NCBI RefSeq assembly: GCF_022627325.1
Contig: NZ_JAETZZ010000009.1
Location: 124,001 to 188,000 of the forward strand
Direction: 5' to 3'
Source: Pseudomonas putida
Lineage (GTDB): Bacteria > Pseudomonadota > Gammaproteobacteria > Pseudomonadales > Pseudomonadaceae
DNA length: 64,000 bases
Shown here: positions 54,926 to 62,451 of the stretch, in pieces
Numbering within the stretch: the stretch's first letter is position 1
How the letters are laid out: every line of letters begins with the position of its first letter
Notes under the pieces: model-generated
Database searches by the model: none
What the model was told of the DNA's origin: nothing
The model's input: the letters and a program-made list of their open reading frames with translations, nothing else
Made by a program: the position numbers and the translations under genes

Positions 54926-55087
54926 CCCCGTTCGGCCTGCCGTAAAAAGGCATTCCCCTGTCGCTTTCAGTCAGTGCCTCGCGCCCCATCAAGCCCACAA
55001 TTCTCTGCATTCCAGTAACACATGTCGCCCATGGACGGCGGCGCTTCAACCAACGCTGCATAAATACAAATCAAGCGAGGTAAGAGC

Positions 55088-56287
55088 ATGTCAGGCAATC
55101 GTGGAGTGGTGTACCTGGGCGCTGGCAAGGTCGAGGTGCAGAAGATCGACTACCCGAAGATGCAGGACCCGCGCGGCAAGAAGATCGAGCACGGCGTCAT
55201 CCTCAAGGTGGTCTCCACCAACATCTGCGGCTCCGACCAGCACATGGTCCGCGGCCGCACCACTGCCCAGGTCGGCCTGGTCCTGGGCCACGAAATCACC
55301 GGTGAAATCGTCGAGATGGGGCGTGATGTCGAACGCCTGAAAATCGGCGACCTGGTATCGGTGCCGTTCAACGTCGCCTGCGGCCGCTGCCGCTCGTGCA
55401 AAGAGATGCACACCGGTGTCTGCCTCACCGTCAACCCGGCCCGCGCCGGCGGTGCCTACGGCTATGTCGACATGGGCGACTGGACCGGCGGCCAGGCGGA
55501 ATATGTGCTGGTACCGTACGCCGACTTCAACCTGCTGAAGCTGCCGGATCGCGACAAGGCCATGGAGAAGATCCGTGACCTGACCTGCCTGTCCGACATT
55601 CTGCCCACCGGCTATCACGGTGCCGTGACGGCTGGCGTAGGCCCAGGCAGCACCGTTTACGTTGCCGGTGCCGGCCCAGTCGGCCTGGCCGCCGCTGCCT
55701 CGGCGCGCCTGCTCGGCGCTGCCTGCGTCATCGTCGGTGACCTGAACCCGGCCCGCCTGGCGCATGCCAAAGCGCAAGGCTTCGAAGTGGTCGACCTGTC
55801 CAAGGACACCCCGCTGCACGAGCAGATTGTCGACATCCTCGGCGAGCCTGAAGTGGACTGCGCCGTCGACGCCGTTGGCTTCGAGGCACGTGGCCATGGC
55901 CACGAAGGTGCCAAGCACGAAGCCCCAGCCACGGTGCTGAACTCGCTGATGCAGGTCACCCGCGTTGCCGGCAACATCGGTATTCCGGGCCTGTATGTGA
56001 CCGAAGACCCGGGCGCGGTCGATGCCGCCGCCAAGATTGGCGCGCTGAGCATCCGCTTCGGCTTGGGCTGGGCAAAATCGCACAGCTTCCACACCGGCCA
56101 GACCCCAACCATGAAGTACAACCGCCAATTGATGCAGGCGATCATGTGGGACCGCATCAATATCGCCGAGGTGGTAGGCGTGCAGGTGATCAACCTGGAT
56201 CAGGCGCCGGAAGGGTATGGCGAGTTTGATGCGGGGGTGCCGAAGAAGTTTGTGATCGACCCGCACAAGATGTGGGGCGCGGCGTGA
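55088..56287 (+). CDS. fdhA: Glutathione-independent formaldehyde dehydrogenase
   Basis: Zinc, NAD+-dependent dehydrogenase of 399 residues that oxidises formaldehyde to formate without glutathione. The catalytic zinc region is NICGSDQHMVRG and GHEITGE; the structural zinc site is CGRCRSCKEMHTGVC (C-x2-C-x2-C-x7-C, about 98-112). The NAD fold is VYVAGAGPVGLAAAASARLLG. It clears formaldehyde released by GbcA and DgcA. It ends in a strong terminator. Confidence 0.95.
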   Translation: MSGNRGVVYLGAGKVEVQKIDYPKMQDPRGKKIEHGVILKVVSTNICGSDQHMVRGRTTAQVGLVLGHEITGEIVEMGRDVERLKIGDLVSVPFNVACGRCRSCKEMHTGVCLTVNPARAGGAYGYVDMGDWTGGQAEYVLVPYADFNLLKLPDRDKAMEKIRDLTCLSDILPTGYHGAVTAGVGPGSTVYVAGAGPVGLAAAASARLLGAACVIVGDLNPARLAHAKAQGFEVVDLSKDTPLHEQIVDILGEPEVDCAVDAVGFEARGHGHEGAKHEAPATVLNSLMQVTRVAGNIGIPGLYVTEDPGAVDAAAKIGALSIRFGLGWAKSHSFHTGQTPTMKYNRQLMQAIMWDRINIAEVVGVQVINLDQAPEGYGEFDAGVPKKFVIDPHKMWGAA

Positions 56288-56301
56288 TTGCGTGAAGTAA
56301 C

Positions 56302-56331
56302 AAAGAGCCCCTTAATATGAGGGGCTCTTTT
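56302..56331. terminator. Bidirectional terminator between fdhA and Rhs N-module
   Basis: Stem AAAGAGCCCC/GGGGCTCTTT with an AT-rich loop, then T. The same stem occurs, homologous, at 59460-59488. Confidence 0.85.
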
Positions 56332-56539
56332 ATGGCTGCTCGCTTGCCTCTTGCACAACCAGGACAGAGCCTTTGTCATCGGTGGCCAGCAAGCCGCTGG
56401 TGTGGGTTCCTTCCGTATTCACCTCTGCCAACGGTTGTTCCGCATTACGGAAGATGGCGCGATGCTGGTCGCCTTGCTTCACGGTGATGAGCATGTCGCC
56501 CTGGTAGAAGTAAAGCGAACGCTTCGGTGCTTTGCTCAT
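56330..56539 (-). CDS. Rhs N-module short protein (orphan Rhs fragment)
   Basis: A 69-residue protein matching only the first part of orphan Rhs proteins. It shows RSLYFYQGDMLITVKQGDQH, then RAIFRNAEQPLAEV and GLLATDDKGSVLVVQ. It stops (TAA) where full-length relatives continue into the Rhs core (compare the gene at 59665-60606). The stop is followed at once by a terminator, and it has the conserved leader, so it may be expressed as a short protein rather than being a random truncation. The function is unknown. Confidence 0.65.
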   Translation of the reverse strand: MSKAPKRSLYFYQGDMLITVKQGDQHRAIFRNAEQPLAEVNTEGTHTSGLLATDDKGSVLVVQEASEQP

Positions 56540-56630
56540 GGTTCAAGTCCCTGTCGAGCTGGATGAAGAGGCTCTGCTCAAAGCCCATTCTGACCAGCCG
56601 CAGGAATTTTGATACTGGCAAAAATAACAG
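56540..56630 (-). promoter_or_regulatory. Conserved leader of orphan Rhs genes (copy 1)
   Basis: Homologous to 60607-60700. Shared blocks read (minus strand) TGCCAGT, CCTGCGGCTGGTCAGAATGG and CAGGGACTTGA just before the ATG. No perfect sigma70 pair was identified. Confidence 0.6.
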
Positions 56631-56651
56631 TTTTCGAAGCTCATGCAGGCT

Positions 56652-56686
56652 GTGTGGCCGGCTTGCCGGCGATGAGGCCAGCACAA
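56652..56686. repeat. REP element
   Basis: GCCGGCTTGCCGGCGATGAG core directly next to the DUF3077-like gene end. A REP is in the same relative place at 60718. Confidence 0.85.
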
Positions 56687-56689
56687 GGC

Positions 56690-56953
56690 TCAGCGCATCA
56701 TACCCAGCTCGGCATTATCCATCAGCGCCTTGGCTAGCGCGCTCAGATAATGTGAAGCCCACAGCAACTGCGGCTTGTTTTCCATCAGGCCGTCTATGGT
56801 CAAATCTCGTACATAGCCCAGTAGTTCCGATGCCTGTTCGCGTGCGCTCTGGCAGGGGATGCCCGGCGCAATGCAGAACAGCGGGTGGGTCTGGCCTTCG
56901 CCCTGGTAGAAAAAAGTCTTGCCTACGGTGGTCTTGGTGTCTTCGCTGGTCAT
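56690..56953 (-). CDS. DUF3077-type small protein
   Basis: An 87-residue soluble protein. It shows the pattern TFFYQGEGQTHPLFCIAPGI, then CQSAREQASELLGYVRDLTI and the C-terminal LLWASHYLSALAKALMDNAE, which I recognise as DUF3077-like. Function unknown; many copies exist in Pseudomonas. It lies upstream of, and in the same direction as, the Rhs N-module, a pairing that is repeated in decayed form at 60.7 kb. Confidence 0.78.
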   Translation of the reverse strand: MTSEDTKTTVGKTFFYQGEGQTHPLFCIAPGIPCQSAREQASELLGYVRDLTIDGLMENKPQLLWASHYLSALAKALMDNAELGMMR

Positions 56954-56999
56954 ATTTCAATCTCCCTGAAGGTTCTCGACTGCCAGGCCCTGCGCAATC

Positions 57000-57035
57000 C
57001 TTGTAGAAGCGGATTTATCCGCGAAGGGCCAGCCC
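57000..57035. repeat. Short dispersed repeat (GTAGAAGCGGATTTATCCGCG type)
   Basis: GAAGCGGAT/ATCCGCGAAG hairpin, a second Pseudomonas intergenic repeat family different from REP. Confidence 0.55.
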
Positions 57036-57049
57036 AGCCGATACAAGCC

Positions 57050-57231
57050 TCAGTGCAGCGTTCGCGGCTCCGCCGGCAGCTGCACTTGGACCAACGCCGT
57101 CTCAAGCAGCACCCGCAGCGTTTCGAGTTCATGCATCGTGGCCATCATCAATATCGAAACCGGCGACTTGGGCTGCAGCAGAAGCGCCTGATGCGCGACG
57201 TGTGGGGTGGATCGGGGACAATCTTAAGCAT
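57050..57231 (-). pseudogene. Frameshifted small gene upstream of the DUF3077-type gene
   Basis: ATG 57231 starts MLKIVPDPPHTS, then the frame ends early. In another frame the sequence continues as HQALLLQPKSPVSILMMATM and HELETLRVLLETALVQVQL to a TGA at 57052-57050. Joining the two gives a normal-looking small protein of about 60 residues. The total length of 182 bp is not a multiple of 3, consistent with one indel. Proteins beginning with a K-V/I-x-P-x-PP motif are common beside DUF3077-like genes in Pseudomonas, as I recall. Confidence 0.5.
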
Positions 57232-57617
57232 GATGGAACACCTTGAATGAGGGCCATCACCATCTGCTGTCAAACAATTGGTGGCAGCTGTACATGGGTT
57301 GACAGACCGGTAGGTGAACCAAAACCCGGCGCACACGAAGTGCCCCATGCACAGCTGCCATAAGAGCGAGCCATGTGATTCATACCAAGGCGGCCTGTCA
57401 AAGCCGGTCGCTGATTTCGCAGCGACCGCCCGAGACTAGTGCCGAGCCCAGATCATCGCAATGGCTCAAGCGGCTTGGGACTGTAATTCAGAAACGTCCT
57501 ACATGTAAGCGGAAGATTCCTGGATTTATTTGAATAAGTCGACCGCAGCGCTGTCTGGATAGTCTCGGTCGAGTCCGCTGAGGTGTTGGCCTAAACATTA
57601 GTGCTCATGATTGCTCA
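57232..57617. other. Intergenic region with a 17-bp inverted repeat
   Basis: About 385 bases without a gene between the frameshifted small gene and the Rhs orphan at 57618. The left arm 57282-57298 (TGGCAGCTGTACATGGG) and right arm 57344-57360 (CCCATGCACAGCTGCCA) pair with one mismatch. From 57430 on the sequence is AT-richer with no feature seen. Confidence 0.6.
57282..57360 (-). other. Candidate structured leader (17-bp inverted repeat)
   Basis: Long hairpin with a 45-nt inner region, about 50 nt upstream of the frameshifted small gene on the same strand. Could be a leader RNA structure or an operator; unidentified. Confidence 0.45.
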
Positions 57618-58550
57618 TTATCCGCGGCGCAGAGCTGCGTTGTCGCTGTCCAATTCACGGATGCGTGTTTTATAAACCTTGATGGCCTCCCTTGTACGCG
57701 CTAATGATGCTTTTTCATACTTAGCGTTGTTTCCCCTGCTTAGCTGTTCAGTCATGGCTGACTTGTATCTGGACTCTTGGATTTGAAGAGTGTCTAACTC
57801 GCGTTCCAATCGTTTTATATCACGTTTCTGCAATTGCCTCTGTTTCGCGTCCCACCTGCGCTGGGAAGGGCTTTTTGATTTATTTTGTCCTTTCAGTTGA
57901 GCATTTTCAGGAATCGCTGGCAACGATTTAGTCTGGTTAGGAATAGCCTGCACCGACGTCTGAATATTTACGGCTATCGGAGGCTGCTTGGTTTGTGGAG
58001 TTCTTTGACGGAAAATATTACGGAAGCCTTTGAAAACGCTGCGGATGAAGCGGGGGATATTTCCTGATGGATCAATGTTGTTGATAGGATCGCCTTTGCA
58101 GTACGCGTAAATATTCAGGCCACCTTCGTCAAATGGGCTATAGATGTCGGGGCTGGAAAAACGTAGGAGCGCGGGACGATACATCCGAGTGCCATTGCCC
58201 AAAAGATACGCTTCTATATCGAGGTGGCGTCGTTGCCCGTTGAAGGCGAGCAATGCGTCAGCATGGCCAGGTTCACCATGCCCATAAGGTGAATAGGCCA
58301 TTGTTTCAGAGCGCATGCCCAATACAGAGTTCGCTTGGTCTACCTCTAATAAGGCGCATGCTTTCGACTTGTCTAGTTGAGCGAGCGCTATGTCATCGGA
58401 CCATAAGATACTTCGCGTTGCGTTCTCAGAAAGCTCAGTTGCCAAGTGATCATTTTGGTAAAAGTGCATAACTTTCCCTTCCAGCGCGGTTCCCCGACTC
58501 TCTGCTGGCGAATCTGGGCTCGAAACTTCTTTTTCCGTATTGGTCGCCAT
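57618..58550 (-). CDS. Orphan RHS repeat-associated core protein with coiled-coil tail
   Basis: A 310-residue protein. The N-module is diverged (KVMHFYQNDHLATELSENAT, residues about 26-45). The Rhs core follows: YSPYGHGEPGHADALLAFNG, LGNGTRMYRPALLRFSSPDI, then SPFDEGGLNIYAYCKGDPIN and DPSG (about 160). The C-terminus (165-310) is Lys/Arg/Gln-rich and strongly helical (KRLERELDTLQIQESRYKSA), lower in GC than the core, and resembles no toxin I know. It is divergent from the DUF2780 gene, with no immunity gene seen. Confidence 0.78.
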   Translation of the reverse strand: MATNTEKEVSSPDSPAESRGTALEGKVMHFYQNDHLATELSENATRSILWSDDIALAQLDKSKACALLEVDQANSVLGMRSETMAYSPYGHGEPGHADALLAFNGQRRHLDIEAYLLGNGTRMYRPALLRFSSPDIYSPFDEGGLNIYAYCKGDPINNIDPSGNIPRFIRSVFKGFRNIFRQRTPQTKQPPIAVNIQTSVQAIPNQTKSLPAIPENAQLKGQNKSKSPSQRRWDAKQRQLQKRDIKRLERELDTLQIQESRYKSAMTEQLSRGNNAKYEKASLARTREAIKVYKTRIRELDSDNAALRRG

Positions 58551-58716
58551 GGGTTCAATTCTTCAATGAGCTATAGAAGGCCTCCAATGTGCGCCCTAGT
58601 GAATTCGGCTTCAACTGGCATTTTTGACAGGTGACATACAGGCAGGAACCACCGCCTGAATATTCAGTCCAATCGATCGTTTCCCAGGCCATTCCCGGTC
58701 AAAGAGGTCCCTCCCG

Positions 58717-59295
58717 ATGAAAGCATTCACTCTGGCAACCCTGATGACCCTGGCCGCAAGCCCGGTGTTCGCCTTCAACCTCAGCGATGCCGCCAATGCC
58801 GTCTCGGCCATGCAAAACCAGAATCAGCAAGCCCAGGTGCAGGCGCCTGAGGCGCAGGCCAACCTGCTCAATACCCTGGGCAGTGAACTGAACATCACCC
58901 CGGAACAGGCTGTGGGCGGCGCAGGGGCGATGCTGGGGCTGGCGCGCAACAACCTCAGTAGCGACGACTACGGCCAGTTGACCAAGGCCGTGCCGGGGCT
59001 CGACCTGCTTTCCGGTGCCAATGCCTTGGGTGGCCTCAGTGGCCTGGGCGAACTGCTGGGCAACAACAGCGAAAACCAGTCGGCCCTGAGCAAGGCACTG
59101 GGCAACGACGTTGAAAATCGTACGGACCTGGATGCAGCGTTCAAGGCGCTAGGGATGGATACCGGCATGATCGGCCAGTTCGCTCCGCTGATCCTCCAGT
59201 ACCTGGGGCAGCAGGGCATTGCCGGATCGCTGCTGCAGAACCTTGGTAGCCTGTGGACTACACCGGCGCCGCTGGTACAACAGCCGTCTGTCTAA
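58717..59295 (+). CDS. DUF2780 secreted protein
   Basis: A 192-residue exported protein. The signal peptide is MKAFTLATLMTLAASPVFA (1-19). The mature part has a Gln-rich linker and the DUF2780 helical domain: LLNTLGSELNITPEQAVGGA, GAMLGLARNNLSSDDYGQL, and DLDAAFKALGMDTGMIGQFA. The family is conserved in gammaproteobacteria with unknown function. It interrupts the Rhs array, on the opposite strand, and has normal GC. Confidence 0.82.
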   Translation: MKAFTLATLMTLAASPVFAFNLSDAANAVSAMQNQNQQAQVQAPEAQANLLNTLGSELNITPEQAVGGAGAMLGLARNNLSSDDYGQLTKAVPGLDLLSGANALGGLSGLGELLGNNSENQSALSKALGNDVENRTDLDAAFKALGMDTGMIGQFAPLILQYLGQQGIAGSLLQNLGSLWTTPAPLVQQPSV

Positions 59296-59375
59296 GGTAG
59301 AAGCCGATTCGCAGAGTAGGCTAGGGCTTGGGCGCAACAGCACCAGGGATTGCCAGTTTCGGCGCCGACAGAGTG

Positions 59376-59690
59376 CTACACAGTCGATGCAGGTGTGCCG
59401 AAAAGTCTCTTGATCGGCCCGCGCAAGTTGCGGGGCGCCGCTTGACGTTTTGATGCTGCAAAGAGCCCCTCAGCGGGAAGGGCTCTTGTGTGGCTGTTCG
59501 GCTGGCCGTCCACGATGAAGATAAAGCCTTCGTCACCGGTGGCCAGCGGGCCACCATCTTGCGCCTGGTCTTTGCTGAGCTTTGCCAGCGGCTGGTGCCC
59601 AGTGCGGAAGATGGTGCAATGCTGATCGCTCTTTTTTTCAGTGATCAGATGATTTCCTATAGTTCTAAAAGGGTCTGGGTTGGAGGACAT
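59376..59690 (-). pseudogene. Decayed second copy of the Rhs N-module with lost stop
   Basis: The segment 59459-59690 is homologous base by base to 56301-56539, including the terminator stem. Protein matches are HLITEKKSDQHCTIFRTGHQ / PLAKL versus MLITVKQGDQHRAIFRNAEQ / PLAEV. At the place of the TAA in copy 1 this copy reads ACA, so the frame runs through the terminator for about 30 more codons. Its 5' end overlaps the C-terminus of the next Rhs gene and has lost the leader. Confidence 0.75.
59460..59488. terminator. Terminator stem inherited in the decayed N-module
   Basis: AAAGAGCCC...GGGCTCTT, homologous to 56302-56331, now inside the read-through frame of 59376-59690. It also lies downstream of the DUF2780 gene and could serve it. 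Confidence 0.6.
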
Positions 59691-60606
59691 TCAAATCCGA
59701 AGGATCTTCGCCCCGTAAAAATTTAGGTTTTGGTATCGGATCATGCCTAGGGCTGTAGTAGGGACTTCCACGAACGCCGTCGACAATCTCCACGAAATAG
59801 GGCTTTGTACGCCTTAACATAGGACTGGGTGATCGGCTTTCAGGCGGAGTCGAGTCCCTGGACGTATGCCGGCTCTCGGCCTGGCTGGATTGTATCGGAT
59901 CGATAGTAAATGTAGGGGCCGCGCCTCCGTTCGCTGAAGCCAGTGTAGATTCGCGTGCTGGGCGCATTATTGTCAGGCTGGACGCGTGCCCACGGTGTGC
60001 GGGGCCTACCATGCTTTCGTGCGCTGAGGCAGTATGCGTTTGCGCTTGCCCGACTAAAGGGAGTGTCGCTCGGCGGGGTAAAGGGTGTGTCGCTTGGGGG
60101 GGGGTCGGAATATGGGGGAGCGAGCGAGGTCTCCAGAGCATTCCTATCGGGGTTCTTCCACTGGGATCCACGTTGTTCACTGGGTCATCCTCGCAATAGC
60201 AATACGCATTCAGCCCACCACGTCCAAATGGGCTCAAACTGTCGGGTGAGTTAAAGCGCATCCTCTCAGGGCTATAGGATCGATAGCCATTCCCCAATGG
60301 GTAGTCGCAGCGTAATGAGATATACGCTTCTCCATTGAACCCAAGCAATGTCAATTGCGATGGCAGTCTCGGGTCATGGCCGTAGGCGGTGTAGAGGTGA
60401 GGCTCAGCGTGGCCAATTTGTTGGACCTGTAACACGGTGCCGTTATCTTCTACTGCCAGTAAGCAAGGGCCTTGGCCATCCGATTGTTGCTCGGCGAGTG
60501 GGATGGCGTACGCGCGGAGAATTGTGCGGTGCCTGTCGCCTAGCATGATCATGATGGGCCTTTCGGCGCGATAGAAGTATAACGAGCGGGTTGATGCTGT
60601 AAGCAT
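59665..60606 (-). CDS. Orphan RHS repeat-associated core protein, full N-module + core
   Basis: A 313-residue protein with the complete architecture. N-module: SLYFYRAERPIMIMLGDRHR, TILRAYAIPLAEQQ, LLAVEDNGTVLQVQQ (1-67). Core: YTAYGHDPRLPSQLTLLGFN, YPLGNGYRSYSPERMRFNSP, GRGGLNAYCYCEDDPVN and DPSG (72-155). The 155-residue C-terminus is Pro/Ser/Thr-rich and low-complexity up to about 265, ending with a short basic part. No catalytic motif is seen. The C-terminal end overlaps the decayed module 59376-59690 by 26 nt. Confidence 0.78.
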   Translation of the reverse strand: MLTASTRSLYFYRAERPIMIMLGDRHRTILRAYAIPLAEQQSDGQGPCLLAVEDNGTVLQVQQIGHAEPHLYTAYGHDPRLPSQLTLLGFNGEAYISLRCDYPLGNGYRSYSPERMRFNSPDSLSPFGRGGLNAYCYCEDDPVNNVDPSGRTPIGMLWRPRSLPHIPTPPQATHPLPRRATLPLVGQAQTHTASAHESMVGPAHRGHASSLTIMRPARESTLASANGGAAPTFTIDPIQSSQAESRHTSRDSTPPESRSPSPMLRRTKPYFVEIVDGVRGSPYYSPRHDPIPKPKFLRGEDPSDLNVLQPRPF

Positions 60607-60700
60607 GACTCATGTCCCTGCGGCACTGAGTGAGAGGGGTTGCCAAGAGTCCATTCTGAGCAGGCGCAGGGATATTTAAAACTGGCAGGAATACTAGTTC
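60607..60700 (-). promoter_or_regulatory. Conserved leader of orphan Rhs genes (copy 2)
   Basis: Homologous to 56540-56630: CTGCCAGTT (60688-60680), CCCTGCGCCTGCTCAGAATGG and CGCAGGGACATGA before the ATG. Confidence 0.6.
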
Positions 60701-60717
60701 TACAGCCCGCCGCGAAA

Positions 60718-60755
60718 CCTGTGGGAGCCGGCTTGCCGGCGATGAGGTCGGCACG
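60718..60755. repeat. REP element
   Basis: CCTGTGGGAGCCGGCTTGCC followed by GGCGATGAGGTCGG. It sits in the same place relative to the Rhs leader as the REP at 56652. Confidence 0.85.
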
Positions 60756-60759
60756 ACCG

Positions 60760-60800
60760 ACGCAAAGCTCCAGATAATGTCAGGCCCAAAGCAACCGCGG
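60760..60800 (-). pseudogene. Fossil of a DUF3077-type gene
   Basis: On the minus strand it reads PRLLWA-stop-HYLEL, matching PQLLWASHYLSAL of the gene at 56690-56953 with an internal TGA. Only about 40 bp remain. It is right next to the REP, exactly as in copy 1. Confidence 0.55.
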
Positions 60801-60876
60801 CTAACGCTGCTACAGGCCTTGCGCAATCTGGGTGGTGCGGGGAACCCGCGCAAGAGCCCTCACAGGTGCGCCACGC

Positions 60877-61764
60877 TCAATCCATCTCGCTTCGCAACCG
60901 CTCGATCCGCTGGTCCTTCTCGATCCACAGCTGATTCACCCAAGCCTGCACGGTCTGGCGGAATGCCGGGTCATTCTCGTAATCCCCGGCCCACAATGCC
61001 GGGTCCAGTTCACGCACCTGAATGTCGATAACCACGCGGCTGATGCTGCCGTTGAGCAGGTCCCAGAACCCCGGTGCCTTGTTGCCGGGGTACACGATGG
61101 TCACGTCCAGCAGCGCATCTAGCTGCTCGCCCAGCGCCGCCAGTACAAACGCCACGCCCCCTGCCTTCGGCTTGAGCAGGTAGCGGTACGGTGACTGTTG
61201 TGCCTGGCGCTTGGCTTCAGTAAACCGGGTGCCCTCCAGGTAGTTCACCACGGTCACCGGCTGGCGCTTGAACAGCTCACAGGCCGCTTTGGTGATCTCC
61301 AGGTCCTTGCCCTTGAGCTCGGGGTGTTTCTCCAGGAACGCCTTGCTGTAGCGCTTCATGAATGGGTAATCCAGGCCCCACCAGGCCAGGCCCAGCAGGG
61401 GTACCCAGATCAGCTCCTTCTTGAGGAAAAACTTGAAGAACGGCGTTCGGCGGTTGAGGCTTTCGATCAGCGCGGGAATGTCTACCCAGCTCTGGTGGTT
61501 GCTCACGGCCAGGTAGGAGGTGTCTTTACGCAGGTTTTCGACGCCGCGGATGTCCCACTGGGTTGGGATGCACAAGGCGAAAATGGCCTTGTCGATTTCC
61601 GACCAGGCTTCAGCGACCCACATCACGGCAGCGGAGGCGTAGTCACGCCAACGGCCCGGCAGCACCAGTTTGAGCAGAGCGAAGACCAGCAGCGGGCAGA
61701 TCAGCACCACGGTGTTGAGCAGCAGCAGGGTGGTCGTAAGAATGCCGGTCAGCAGGCGACGCAT
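60877..61764 (-). CDS. 1-acyl-sn-glycerol-3-phosphate acyltransferase-like protein (YihG type)
   Basis: A 295-residue membrane-associated acyltransferase (PlsC superfamily). The N-terminal helix is LLTGILTTTLLLLNTVVLICP. The catalytic HX4D is in AVSNHQSWVDI (about 88-98). The acceptor-binding block is VVNYLEGTRFTEAKRQAQQS. Members of the YihG group acylate lysophosphatidic acid and influence fatty-acid composition of phospholipids. Monocistronic. Confidence 0.88.
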   Translation of the reverse strand: MRRLLTGILTTTLLLLNTVVLICPLLVFALLKLVLPGRWRDYASAAVMWVAEAWSEIDKAIFALCIPTQWDIRGVENLRKDTSYLAVSNHQSWVDIPALIESLNRRTPFFKFFLKKELIWVPLLGLAWWGLDYPFMKRYSKAFLEKHPELKGKDLEITKAACELFKRQPVTVVNYLEGTRFTEAKRQAQQSPYRYLLKPKAGGVAFVLAALGEQLDALLDVTIVYPGNKAPGFWDLLNGSISRVVIDIQVRELDPALWAGDYENDPAFRQTVQAWVNQLWIEKDQRIERLRSEMD

Positions 61765-61946
61765 AGGGAAACTCTTGTTGTGGGATTTGAACGGGCGGCA
61801 ATGATAAGCAGCGCCGCAGCCTACGCCAAATGTCCAATGCCCAGCGGCCAGGACAAATGTTTCACATTATGTTGTTTACCCTTGTGACAGCGAACCTATC
61901 CTGCCTGCACAGTCTAAGCACACAACCCTTTCAAGGAAGCCTGCCT

Positions 61947-62447
61947 GTGAAACCAATGCTAGCCCTGTTGTCGCTGTTGGCGCTGCCGGTAATGGCCGCG
62001 GAACCTACGCTTTACGGCCGTTACGAGAACATTTCTTTGCCTGAGCTGGGCGAAACCCTGAAGGCCAAGATGGATACCGGGGCTTACACCGCTTCGTTGT
62101 CGGCCAAGGACATCGAGCGCTTCACGCGCGACGGCGAGGACTGGGTGCGTTTCCGCTTGGCGACCAAAGAGTCCGACGGCAAGGTCTACGAGCATAAGGT
62201 TTCGCGGATCAGCAAGATCAAGAACCGCGCTGACGAAGACGACGAAGGCGATGCGCCCGAGCTGTCGCGCCGGCCGGTAATCGACCTTGAATTGTGCCTG
62301 GGTGATGAGAAGCGCACCGTGGAAGTGAACCTGGTCGACCGCAGCAGCTTCAACTACCCATTGCTGGTGGGTGCCAAGGCGTTGCGCGAATTCAAGGCCG
62401 CGGTAAATCCGGCAAAACGGTTCACTGCGGGCAAGCCTGACTGCTGA
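61947..62447 (+). CDS. Retropepsin-like / 'ATP-dependent zinc protease' family protein
   Basis: A 166-residue exported protein, PF05618 type. The signal peptide is residues 1-17 (ending LPVMAAEPTLYGRY, cleavage after AA). GTG 61947 is preferred: AAGGAAG lies 7 nt upstream, and the longer ATG ORF spoils the signal peptide. Despite the family's zinc-protease name, it shows DTGA in KAKMDTGAYTASLSAKDI, the retropepsin aspartyl-protease signature, and no HExxH. It sits before creBC as in P. aeruginosa. Confidence 0.82.
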   Translation: MKPMLALLSLLALPVMAAEPTLYGRYENISLPELGETLKAKMDTGAYTASLSAKDIERFTRDGEDWVRFRLATKESDGKVYEHKVSRISKIKNRADEDDEGDAPELSRRPVIDLELCLGDEKRTVEVNLVDRSSFNYPLLVGAKALREFKAAVNPAKRFTAGKPDC

Positions 62448-62451
62448 GCAG

